Source of the DNA: Pseudomonadales bacterium
GTDB taxonomy: Bacteria; Pseudomonadota; Gammaproteobacteria; Pseudomonadales; Pseudohongiellaceae
DNA: 64,000 bases
Direction of reading: 5' to 3'
Assembly: GCA_024234395.1 (NCBI GenBank)
Contig: JACKOH010000002.1
Span: forward strand, 62,001-126,000
Shown here: piece by piece, positions 36,694 to 44,209 of the stretch
Layout: each line of letters opens with the position of its first letter
How positions within the stretch are numbered: the stretch's first letter is position 1
The notes under the pieces: generated by a model
What the model was told of the DNA's origin: nothing
The model's input: only the letters and a program-made list of their open reading frames with translations
The model's database searches: none
Position numbers and translations under genes: made by a program

Positions 36694-37356
36694 TCAGCGA
36701 TAGCGACCGCTGGTGGAGGACGGCGCTCTTCGGATGCGTCGCTCCGGAGCAAGATCCAGCGCTATGGTCAGGTTGGTATCAAGGCCGGCAGCTACATCGA
36801 CCTCCTTGATCAGCGGCGGATCGTCTCCCATGCGGGCATGCCAGATCTTGAGCTGGTAGTGCCCTGGCTCAAGATTTTCCAGGCGGGCCTTTCCCAGTTC
36901 ATCCGATTTGCTGACAAGAGCGGACTCCGCCACATAAATGTAAGCCAGCATCCAGTCATGAATGTTACATCCGATAACAACAACCCCCGGCCTGTCGAAA
37001 GTCTCGAAATGATCCAGGTTGTCGCCGGCGCCATAGAGAGGAATATCGAAACTCTTGGTCTGTGAGAATGAATAGACGTGGTGCAGAATTTCATCGCTGT
37101 TGGGAAAGTTTATCCGGCTTCCTACCGGAACAACCGTGACATCGGAAATGAATTCCTTGTCGACCTGATCCACGCTCACCTCGATGGGCATCACTTCCGG
37201 CGTCATCTGCCGGATTGGAATAATCTCCACCACGGCGTCGTAAAGACCTGACTCCGAGCGGAGATCGAGCAGGGATACGGTAAGCGTCTCGCCATAGAGC
37301 GTCGCAGCTCCTATTGAAAGCCAGGGTATCAGCAGGATTTTGATCGTCAGTTTCAT
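36694..37356 (-). CDS. Exported cupredoxin-type protein
   Basis: A 220-residue protein with a signal peptide (IKILLIPWLSIGAATLYG). The domain around residues 60-145 looks like a plastocyanin-type cupredoxin: INFPNSDEILHHVYSFSQ gives the first His ligand (about 92-93), and VVVIGCNIHDWMLAYIYV gives Cys, His and Met in C-x2-H-x2-M spacing (about 129-135), a type 1 copper set. The C-terminal part (LENLEPGHYQLKIWHARMGD) is a small Ig-like or carboxypeptidase-regulatory-like domain. Such proteins are often labelled methylamine utilisation protein. It lies 24 bases before the cyclase and 5 bases after the beta-barrel gene. Confidence 0.82.
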   Translation of the reverse strand: MKLTIKILLIPWLSIGAATLYGETLTVSLLDLRSESGLYDAVVEIIPIRQMTPEVMPIEVSVDQVDKEFISDVTVVPVGSRINFPNSDEILHHVYSFSQTKSFDIPLYGAGDNLDHFETFDRPGVVVIGCNIHDWMLAYIYVAESALVSKSDELGKARLENLEPGHYQLKIWHARMGDDPPLIKEVDVAAGLDTNLTIALDLAPERRIRRAPSSTSGRYR

Positions 37357-37361
37357 AATGA

Positions 37362-38327
37362 TTAGAATTGATGTACCAGTGTAACCAGAAACTGCGAGTT
37401 GTCGTATCCACCGACGTATTCCACAGCAAAGTTCTGCCAGTTATAGCCAATGTCGACAGCCGTATCCCTGGACAACGGTATGCTGATCGCGGTGGTCCAC
37501 AAATCAGCTCGCGATTCCATGAGGTACATCAGGCGCTGGTGATCATAGGCTGGGTCCAGAGCAACCGCCTCGGTGTAGATGAACAGATCGACAACCGGAG
37601 GCACCGCACTGGAAACCACGTAACCGTCCTGATAGCGATATCCGGCGGACAGCTGCCAGCCACTGTTGAGCGTGTAGTCAACTCCGGCAAACAGTGAATT
37701 ATTGCGATAATCCATGGGATCGGTGGGTCGGGTCACACCCTGCCGGTACGGCAGTGCATCAAAATCCACCGCCGGTTCGTCCAGACCACGACTGGTAGCA
37801 CTGCTGAGGCCAACGGAAAAATTCAACCCCGCGGACAGGCGACGGGACAGGGTCAGATCGATTCCATACAGGTCGCGGTCCCGCTGTGCACCGCGGGAGT
37901 CCTCCCTGGCGGCGGAGAGGCTGAGGTTGATCCTGGGTGTATAAGCGCCCATACCCAATTTGTGCTGGATGGCAACGCCCAGGCTCAGACTGCTGTAATC
38001 GAAGCCGTGCTGGTTGAAGTAGAGGTGGTGACTGCCGCCCGCTGACAGTACGACCGAGGTATTTACCCGCGGTTGAAAAAATTTGCCGGCTGACACCGAA
38101 GTCTGAACGAATTCACTGCTCTGAACGTCCTTGTCCAGGTAGCCGCGCGGCAGATTCTGCTCGTAGCCGCTCGCTACCGACAGTTCCATGAATTCGTTGC
38201 ACCAGGCAGACAGTGGAATACTGAACAGGCTCAGAAGCAGTGTCTGGCAGAGCCGGCTGGCGGGCTTGCTTCCGGTTCGGCGGACAGTTTCCCCTGTTTT
38301 GTATATGTGTCGGGTCTTTGTCAGCAT
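37362..38327 (-). CDS. Outer-membrane beta-barrel protein of unknown family
   Basis: About 321 residues from the ATG at 38327 (a GTG at 38336 is possible). A signal peptide with a long basic start (LCQTLLLSLFSIPLSAWC) is followed by alternating amphipathic strands (NTSVVLSAGGSHHLYF, LSLSAAREDSRG, LFAGVDYTLNSGWQLSAGYR) and a C-terminal phenylalanine (FLVTLVHQF). These are the marks of an outer-membrane barrel of about 12-14 strands. It is the first gene of the operon with the cupredoxin and the cyclase. No substrate is visible; a metal or redox-related pore or sensor is inference only. Confidence 0.75.
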   Translation of the reverse strand: MLTKTRHIYKTGETVRRTGSKPASRLCQTLLLSLFSIPLSAWCNEFMELSVASGYEQNLPRGYLDKDVQSSEFVQTSVSAGKFFQPRVNTSVVLSAGGSHHLYFNQHGFDYSSLSLGVAIQHKLGMGAYTPRINLSLSAAREDSRGAQRDRDLYGIDLTLSRRLSAGLNFSVGLSSATSRGLDEPAVDFDALPYRQGVTRPTDPMDYRNNSLFAGVDYTLNSGWQLSAGYRYQDGYVVSSAVPPVVDLFIYTEAVALDPAYDHQRLMYLMESRADLWTTAISIPLSRDTAVDIGYNWQNFAVEYVGGYDNSQFLVTLVHQF

Positions 38328-38516
38328 GATACCCACGTCGTAATAGAGATTTCTTAATCTTTTTCGCCTAACTGACTGTTTGCAATTAAGAATACTGGCA
38401 TTGGAAGCAACATTCTAAGGACATTGAGCTGGTACTGATGTGATGGACTTCAAGAGATCGAGTCCGTATTCTTGAGGGACCTGATAACCGAACAACAATA
38501 ATTCGAGAGGAGAATC

Positions 38517-39392
38517 ATGGTTATTCGATTCCTGCAACCGCGAATTCAGCTTACCGCTGTGCTTGGGCTTGTTGTGCTTGCCCAGTTCAGCCCGGCGCGC
38601 GCCCAGTCCGAGACCTGGACCAGGTCTTTTCCGGCATTCCGGGTCATCGGGCCCCTCTACGGGGTCGGTACTTACGACCTCAGCGTGTTCCTTATCACTT
38701 CGGATGAAGGGCATATTCTGATCAATACCGGACTTGAAGATTCAACGGCGCAGATCCGGAGCAATATCGAATCACTGGGATTTCGATTGGAAGATGTGAA
38801 GATTCTGCTGCAAATGCAGTCTCATTGGGACCACACTGCAGCCCTGGCCGAAATCAAGCAGATTACCGGTGCGCAACTGTGGGCGACATCCAGGGACGCC
38901 CCGATTCTGGAAGACGGCGGTTTCAGCGACCCTCATTTTGGCGGGCGCCAGACTTTCGAGCCGGTCAGCGTGGACAAGATCATTCACGAAGGCGACCTCA
39001 TCGAGCTGGGAGATATTCGCCTGCACGTCTACGAGCATCCGGGCCATACCGAAGGCAGCTCCAGCTATGCCATGACGGTCAATGAAAATGGCCGCGACTA
39101 CCAGGTGGTGATCGCCAACATGGGGACTATCAACGACGGCAAGCATCTGGTGGTGGACCCCACCTATCCAGGTGTCTCGGAGGACTTTGCCTCCACCTAT
39201 CGACGCCAGAAAGCGATGGACGTGGATGTCTGGGTGGCAGCGCATGGCAGCCAGTACCACCTGCACGACAAGTGGCAACCAGGGCAGGCATACAGCCCCG
39301 ACACTTTTGTGGATCCGGAGGGATTCGTCACCGAGGTGGAAGGTCTTGAAAAAATCTATCAGGAGCAGCTGGCCAGAGAACGGTCGCAGTGA
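38517..39392 (+). CDS. Exported subclass B3-like metallo-beta-lactamase fold protein
   Basis: A 291-residue protein with a signal peptide (QLTAVLGLVVLAQFSPARAQ) and a strong GAGGAG ribosome site. It has the B3 architecture: RVIGPLYGVGTYDLSVFLIT, ILINTGLEDST, then QSHWDHTAAL (Gln101, His103, Asp105, His106), HPGHTEGSSSY (His177) and AAHGSQYHLHDKW (His243). The Gln in place of the first zinc-binding His matches the variant known from GOB-type B3 enzymes. It may hydrolyse beta-lactams or be a lactonase or other hydrolase of the fold. The length is that of B3 enzymes. It is monocistronic and divergent from the barrel operon. Confidence 0.82.
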   Translation: MVIRFLQPRIQLTAVLGLVVLAQFSPARAQSETWTRSFPAFRVIGPLYGVGTYDLSVFLITSDEGHILINTGLEDSTAQIRSNIESLGFRLEDVKILLQMQSHWDHTAALAEIKQITGAQLWATSRDAPILEDGGFSDPHFGGRQTFEPVSVDKIIHEGDLIELGDIRLHVYEHPGHTEGSSSYAMTVNENGRDYQVVIANMGTINDGKHLVVDPTYPGVSEDFASTYRRQKAMDVDVWVAAHGSQYHLHDKWQPGQAYSPDTFVDPEGFVTEVEGLEKIYQEQLARERSQ

Positions 39393-39450
39393 TGTGTGGG
39401 GTGAGCCGGGCTGGCGTTCAGAACGACCTCTACGATCCGGGGAACCGGAC

Positions 39451-39639
39451 TCAGCCCGCGGCGGCACTAACCTGATTGCCAGCCATCAACTTTACCCTGG
39501 TGCCGCCGTATACGGCGGCACCGAAAATCAGAGCATCTATCAGGATATCCTGAATCGTCTTTAAAAGCGGCGCCACAATAAGCGCCACGTCGCCCGGAAA
39601 CGCACCCGACACGACCATCGTCCGGGGCGGCAGGCTCAC
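39451..39639 (-). CDS. Possible small hydrophobic ORF
   Basis: A 62-codon frame starting at GTG, with hydrophobic content (ALIVAPLLKTIQDILIDALI) and plausible codon use. It lies between the B3-like gene and the NHL gene. It covers a perfect 24-base palindrome at 39499-39522. No ribosome site was seen, and no family recognised, so it may be a gene remnant or chance. Confidence 0.22.
   Translation of the reverse strand: MSLPPRTMVVSGAFPGDVALIVAPLLKTIQDILIDALIFGAAVYGGTRVKLMAGNQVSAAAG
39499..39522. repeat. Perfect 24-base palindrome
   Basis: Two 12-base arms (GGTGCCGCCGTA and its complement) with no loop, GC-rich, 107 bases after the stop of the B3-like gene. There is no T-run after it on either strand, so a simple intrinsic terminator is not supported. 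It could be a protein-binding site or part of a mobile remnant. Confidence 0.6.
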
Positions 39640-39674
39640 CAGCTGTCATGGTTCAGACCTGCCGGCATCATTTG

Positions 39675-40763
39675 TCATTGGCGACGGATAAATTTGCGGA
39701 TATTGGTCTCCGCGACCTCTGCGGCATAGAGGTTACCCGACTCGTCGGCAGTCACGCCTTCCGCGTGGCTGGTGGTTCCCTCCGGGTCGGTAACCGGATC
39801 GGGTACCAGTTCGGTCACAAAGCCGTCGCTGGCGCTGCCGATGTAGATTCCACGTCTCCAGCCAGGATTGCGGAGCGGTCCGGTATTGGATTCCGAGTCC
39901 GCCGCGTAGAGCCGGTTGTTGCTATCGATGTAGACATCGCTGGGACGACCGAACTGGGTCCAGGTCGTCAGGTGATTGCCCTGCTGATCGAAGATCTGGA
40001 TCCTGCTGTTGGCCCGGTCTGCAACAAACAGTCGGCCCTGCGAATCCATGGCCAGTGCGTGGGGCACCCGAAACTCACCCGCTTCCGCACCCACGCTGCC
40101 CCACTCCATCAGGTATTCGCCGTTGCTGTTGAACTTGACGATCCTGTTATCGGTTGAGGGACTGTGACCGTCGGCCACGAAGATGTCGCCGTTCGGTGCC
40201 ACCAGAACATCATTGGGGGCATTGAAATAATAGTGGCCGCTACCCTGCACGCCGGCAATGCCAAGACTCATGAGCAACTCGCCCTGGGGGCTGAATTTGT
40301 GCACCTGGTTGCCCTTGAGTCCATTCCGGGCAGTGGCGGCGTCCGTCACCCAGAGGTTACCGTCACCATTCACAAACATGCCGTGGGGCCAGACAAACAG
40401 CCCCGCCCCAAAACTCCTGATAATGTTGCCTGCCGTATCCATGAGGAAGATCGGATCGATGTCCGGACGGTCCTCGCAGCTGCCCGGGCCCCGATTGCCC
40501 CCGCAGCGATCAGCCACCCACACCCGGCCGTTACCGGCATAGTGGATGGCACTGGCGGCACCCCAGCTGCGCCCTACGGGCAGATTACCCCAGGCACCTT
40601 CACCCCTAATATAAGGGTTCGGTAACGCGCTGGGAGGCTGCGCCCAGGCGCCAGGCAGCGGCAAAAAAAATGAGGTCAGAGTAAAAAACCAGTACTGAAT
40701 TTTTACTCTGATCCCATTTACTGTTCGGGCTGATGAGAATAAGGTTCTGAGCAGGCTTTTCAT
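39675..40763 (-). CDS. Exported NHL-repeat beta-propeller protein
   Basis: About 362 residues from the ATG at 40763, which has a GGGGAG site. The frame is open to 40832. The mature protein has six or so NHL blades (FVWPHGMFVNGDGNLWVTD, NAPNDVLVAPNGDIFVADG, RVPHALAMDSQGRLFVADR, GRPSDVYIDSNNRLYAAD, TSHAEGVTADESGNLYAAE). It resembles peptidyl-alpha-hydroxyglycine alpha-amidating lyase-like or SMP-30-like propellers; activity is unknown. The signal peptide is odd: residues 14-33, including its hydrophobic core (IQYWFFTLTSFF), are encoded by the palindromic repeat at 40665-40722. Confidence 0.82.
   Translation of the reverse strand: MKSLLRTLFSSARTVNGIRVKIQYWFFTLTSFFLPLPGAWAQPPSALPNPYIRGEGAWGNLPVGRSWGAASAIHYAGNGRVWVADRCGGNRGPGSCEDRPDIDPIFLMDTAGNIIRSFGAGLFVWPHGMFVNGDGNLWVTDAATARNGLKGNQVHKFSPQGELLMSLGIAGVQGSGHYYFNAPNDVLVAPNGDIFVADGHSPSTDNRIVKFNSNGEYLMEWGSVGAEAGEFRVPHALAMDSQGRLFVADRANSRIQIFDQQGNHLTTWTQFGRPSDVYIDSNNRLYAADSESNTGPLRNPGWRRGIYIGSASDGFVTELVPDPVTDPEGTTSHAEGVTADESGNLYAAEVAETNIRKFIRRQ
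40665..40722. repeat. Palindromic repeat inside the NHL gene, copy 1
   Basis: A 58-base imperfect palindrome centred between 40693 and 40694, with core GGTCAGAGTAAAAAA and its partner TTTTTACTCTGATCC. It matches the copy at 43056-43113 at about 51 of 58 positions by eye. It lies within codons 14-33 of the NHL gene. Palindromes with this GGGGTCAGAGT wording are common in gammaproteobacteria, and a link to REP-type transposases is possible, but none is encoded here. Confidence 0.82.
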
Positions 40764-40893
40764 GGGTTTCTCCCCGGTAATTCGGCAGATACGGGTGACT
40801 CCAGGCGTCACACTGGCGCCTGATACTACCACTAATCACCGACCGGCACAGGAGGGAGAACCGCCCGCGCCCACACCCTGTTTTATCGAAAAC

Positions 40894-43017
40894 TTACCAG
40901 ATCCTGACCCGTTCCTCCGGTGCCAGGTAAAGACTGTCGCCCGGGTCCACTCCGAACGCTTCATACCAGGCATCCTGATTTCTCACTACGCCGTTTACCC
41001 GATAGACCGCCGGCGAGTGGGGGTCCGACTTGAGCTGGGAAATCAGGGCATCCTCTCTGATTTTCGCCTGCCAGACCTGGGCCCAGGACAGGTAGAAGCG
41101 CTGATCGCCGGTCAGGCCATCGATTACCGGCGCTTCCTCGCCATTCAAGGCGATACGGTAAGCGCGGTAAGCCATGGACAAACCGCCCACGTCGCCGATG
41201 TTCTCACCCAGGGTGAACTGTCCGTCCACGAAATTTCCCGGCACCGGCTCAAACTGATTGTACTGGTCGGCAAGCATGGCGGTGCGGGCGTCGAAGGCTG
41301 CCCGTGCATCTTCAGTCCACCAGTCCCTCTGGATACCACGGTAGTCTGACTTGGAACCCTGATCATCGAAGCCGTGCCCCATCTCGTGGCCTATCACCGC
41401 ACCAATGCCACCATAGTTGACTGCAAGGTCAGCCGCCGGATCGAAAAATGGCGGCTGCAGAATACCGGCCGGAAACACGATCTCGTTGAACGAGGAGTTG
41501 TAATAGGCGTTCACTGTTTGCGGCGTCATTCCCCACTCTTCCCGATCGGTTGGCTGTCCCAGACGATTCACGTCGTCCCAATAGAAAAACTCCCGCACAT
41601 TACGGGCATTGCCAAACAGGTCGTTGCGGGTAATCTGTATGGAGCCGAGATCCTTCCATACATCAGGGTAGGCAATTTTCGGGCGGAAGGAATCCAGTTT
41701 CAGCAGTGCTTCCTGGCGGGTTTCCTCATCCATCCAGCCATTTTCATTGATGCTCTGCGCCAGCGCAGTACGCAGATTTTCAACCAGTTGTTCCATCTGT
41801 TGCTTGGCAGATTCGGGGAAATACCGTTCCACGTATACTCTGCCCAGCGCCTCACCCAGGCTGTTCAGGGCACCGACCCGCGATACAGCCCGCTCCCAGC
41901 GCTCCTGCTGCTCTGGAATGCCGCGCAATACCGTGGCATAGAAGCGGAAGTTTTCATTATCGATGGCTTCCGAGAGGATGCCGGCATGATTACTTATCAG
42001 CTGATAAGACAGGTAGCTTTTCCAGTCTTCCAGGGGCACTTCATTGATCATCTTGATGATCGGTGGCATGGCACTTGGGAAAGAAACATTCAATTCCTCC
42101 AGCCTGGTCACATTCACGCCCGCAGCCTGAAAAAAACGATCCCAGTCCAGCTCACCATAGGTCGCCTTGAGCGCAGCATAGGTCATCGGGTTATAGGTAA
42201 GATCCCGATCCCGGCGCTGTGCCCTTGGCCACAGATGCTCTGCTATTTGCGACTCGATCTCCAGTACGGATTGCGCCCGGGCCGCGCTGTCTGCAAAACC
42301 GGCAAATTCGAACATGGCAGTAACATGATGGACGAATTCGTTTCTTATTTCCATGAACCGTTCGGTATCCAACAGGTAGTAATCCCGGTCAGGCAGGCTG
42401 ATACCGCCTACTCCTACGCGCAATTGATTGCGGTCAGGATCCACGCGGTCCGGGCCGATGCTGAAACCGATGGGACTGGAACTGGCCAGTAATCGGGCCC
42501 GACCCAGAACATCTATCAGATCGGCCCGTGAAGCGATGGCCGCCACTTCCGTCAGAGCCGGTCGCAATGGATCAATACCCAACTCATTCAGGCGATCTGT
42601 ATCCATGAAGCTGAGGTAGTAATCGGCAATCTTCTGTTCCAGCGAACCCCCTGAGGGCTCGCTGTCAACCAGGTCTTCCACAATGCTGTGGATGCGCTCG
42701 TCGGACCGGTCACTCAGACCGTCAAACGCACCATAGCGACTCTTGTCAGGCGGGATTTCGAAGTTTTCTGCCCAGCTGCCATTGGCATACTGGAAAAAGT
42801 CGTCCCCCGGCCGGGTCTGCAGATCCCTGCTTTCCAGCTCGACACCCCAGTCACCCAGCACCGCTCCAGTTTCACCGCCAGCAGCAGCCATATTGATCCC
42901 GGTCGGCGTCTCCCGGGCGGAAGATTCCATACCGGCCTGATTGCTCTGCTCGGCTGGACCGCAGGCTGCCAGCAATGCAACACTGCAACAATTCAGAAGT
43001 TGTCTGCTCAGTTTCAT
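40894..43017 (-). CDS. M13-family zinc metallopeptidase (neprilysin-like), lipoprotein
   Basis: About 707 residues from the ATG at 43017, with an AGGA site. The signal ends in a lipobox (VALLAAC), so it is probably a lipoprotein. The N-terminal M13 domain starts DDFFQYANGSWAENFEIP, and the catalytic C-terminal domain has VNAYYNSSFNEIVFPAGILQ, the zinc motif HEMGH (about 544-548) and the third ligand in ENIGDVGGLSMAY (Glu near 604). It ends with the usual CxxW-like region replaced by LAPEERVRIW. It should cleave short peptides at the cell surface or in the periplasm. Two copies of a palindromic repeat lie on either side. Confidence 0.92.
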   Translation of the reverse strand: MKLSRQLLNCCSVALLAACGPAEQSNQAGMESSARETPTGINMAAAGGETGAVLGDWGVELESRDLQTRPGDDFFQYANGSWAENFEIPPDKSRYGAFDGLSDRSDERIHSIVEDLVDSEPSGGSLEQKIADYYLSFMDTDRLNELGIDPLRPALTEVAAIASRADLIDVLGRARLLASSSPIGFSIGPDRVDPDRNQLRVGVGGISLPDRDYYLLDTERFMEIRNEFVHHVTAMFEFAGFADSAARAQSVLEIESQIAEHLWPRAQRRDRDLTYNPMTYAALKATYGELDWDRFFQAAGVNVTRLEELNVSFPSAMPPIIKMINEVPLEDWKSYLSYQLISNHAGILSEAIDNENFRFYATVLRGIPEQQERWERAVSRVGALNSLGEALGRVYVERYFPESAKQQMEQLVENLRTALAQSINENGWMDEETRQEALLKLDSFRPKIAYPDVWKDLGSIQITRNDLFGNARNVREFFYWDDVNRLGQPTDREEWGMTPQTVNAYYNSSFNEIVFPAGILQPPFFDPAADLAVNYGGIGAVIGHEMGHGFDDQGSKSDYRGIQRDWWTEDARAAFDARTAMLADQYNQFEPVPGNFVDGQFTLGENIGDVGGLSMAYRAYRIALNGEEAPVIDGLTGDQRFYLSWAQVWQAKIREDALISQLKSDPHSPAVYRVNGVVRNQDAWYEAFGVDPGDSLYLAPEERVRIW

Positions 43018-43055
43018 CACCCGTCCTCACTGCTTCTACTCAAGTATCAGTGAAG

Positions 43056-43113
43056 AATAAATGGGGTCAGAGTAAAAATACAGTACTGTATTTTTACTCT
43101 GACCCCATTTATT
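43056..43113. repeat. Perfect 58-base palindrome, repeat copy 2
   Basis: Positions 43056-43084 are the exact reverse complement of 43085-43113, with no loop (AATAAATGGGGTCAGAGT start, CAGTACTG centre). It lies in the 117-base spacer between the FAH-family gene end and the M13 gene start, on their shared strand. As RNA it would form a very stable hairpin, so it may act as a terminator or attenuator. It is also a sister of the repeat at 40665-40722. Confidence 0.9.
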
Positions 43114-43134
43114 AACCCCTTTTATTGGAAGTGT

Positions 43135-44058
43135 TTACCGGGGGGCGACGATGACCTGGCGTTGCTCGCCAATGTGTTCGATTCCGATGCGCACCACATC
43201 ACCGGGTTTCAGATAGCTTGGCGGTACCATGCCATCGCCCACGCCAGCCGGGGTGCCGGTGAAGATGATGTCGCCCGGATAGAGCGTCATGAACTGGCTG
43301 AGGTGACTGACAATCTGCCTGACACCGAAAACCATGTCGGCGGTGGTGCCCTGTTGGCGCATTTCAGCATTCACTTCCGACCAGATGGAAAGATTCTGAA
43401 TGTCGTCAATATTGTCGCGTGTGACCAGGTAGGGACCCACCGGCGCAAAGGTATCGGCACTCTTGCCTTTCGTAAACTGACCGCCGCGTTCGCGCTGAAA
43501 GGCACGTTCTGAGACATCGTGCCCGACGGTATAGCCGGCGATGTAATCAAACACCTCCGCCTCGGAGATATACTGAGCGCGCTTGCCAATCACCACCACC
43601 AGCTCGGCCTCGTAATCCAGCTTGTGCCCGTTGCGCGGTTGAATGACATCGTCGAACGGGCCGTTCAGGGCCGAATTCGCCTTCATAAAAAGCAGCGGTT
43701 CTGTGGGAAGCTGAACCTCCATCTCGGCGGCATGGTTGACATAGTTGAAGCCGATTGCAAGCATTTTGCCGATTCCCGTGAGTGGAACACCGAGCCGGGG
43801 ATTACCCGTAACCAGCGGCAGATCAGCCATCGGAATCGCAGCAATTTCCTCGAGTGCGGCGTCGGAGAGCCGGTCCGGGGTAATATCGGTAATATGCCCT
43901 GACAGGTCCCGTATACGCCCCTGATCATCGACTATTCCCGGTTTCTCACTTCCGGCGGGGCCGTAGCGTACCAGGGTAATCTCCGCGGCATTCAGGGTGA
44001 TTGTGAGAAAAAGCGCGGCCAAAAGCGCTGCACAGCTGCAAAGTTTTCGCGTTAACAT
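43135..44058 (-). CDS. Exported fumarylacetoacetate-hydrolase-family protein
   Basis: A 307-residue protein. A signal peptide (LCSCAALLAALFLTITLNAA) precedes a complete FAH domain: MLAIGFNYVNHAAEMEVQLP, PLLFMKANSALNGPFDDVI, LDYEAELVVVIGKRAQYI with the metal-binding Glu residues, AGYTVGHDVSERAFQ and YPGDIIFTGTPAGVGDG. Family members hydrolyse or isomerise 2-oxo acids and acylpyruvates using Mg or Mn. Most are cytosolic, so export is unusual. An AGGA site precedes the ATG. The M13 peptidase gene follows on the same strand beyond the 58-base palindrome. Confidence 0.87.
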   Translation of the reverse strand: MLTRKLCSCAALLAALFLTITLNAAEITLVRYGPAGSEKPGIVDDQGRIRDLSGHITDITPDRLSDAALEEIAAIPMADLPLVTGNPRLGVPLTGIGKMLAIGFNYVNHAAEMEVQLPTEPLLFMKANSALNGPFDDVIQPRNGHKLDYEAELVVVIGKRAQYISEAEVFDYIAGYTVGHDVSERAFQRERGGQFTKGKSADTFAPVGPYLVTRDNIDDIQNLSIWSEVNAEMRQQGTTADMVFGVRQIVSHLSQFMTLYPGDIIFTGTPAGVGDGMVPPSYLKPGDVVRIGIEHIGEQRQVIVAPR

Positions 44059-44209
44059 GGCAATTCGTCCTCTTGTTGATGCCAGGGGAGTTTAGCCAAA
44101 ACCGCGCGACTATGGAATCGATCTGCGGTCGATTTCCGCTCCAGGCAACTTTAAGGCTCAGTTGTCTTAAAACACCAGCCTGGCCAGGAAAAAATGGAGG
44201 CTGACCCGA

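Noticed and set aside
41374..42492. Long plus-strand open frame (372 codons) inside the M13 peptidase gene
   Set aside because: Antisense to a complete M13 enzyme with all zinc ligands; no ribosome site or recognisable fold.
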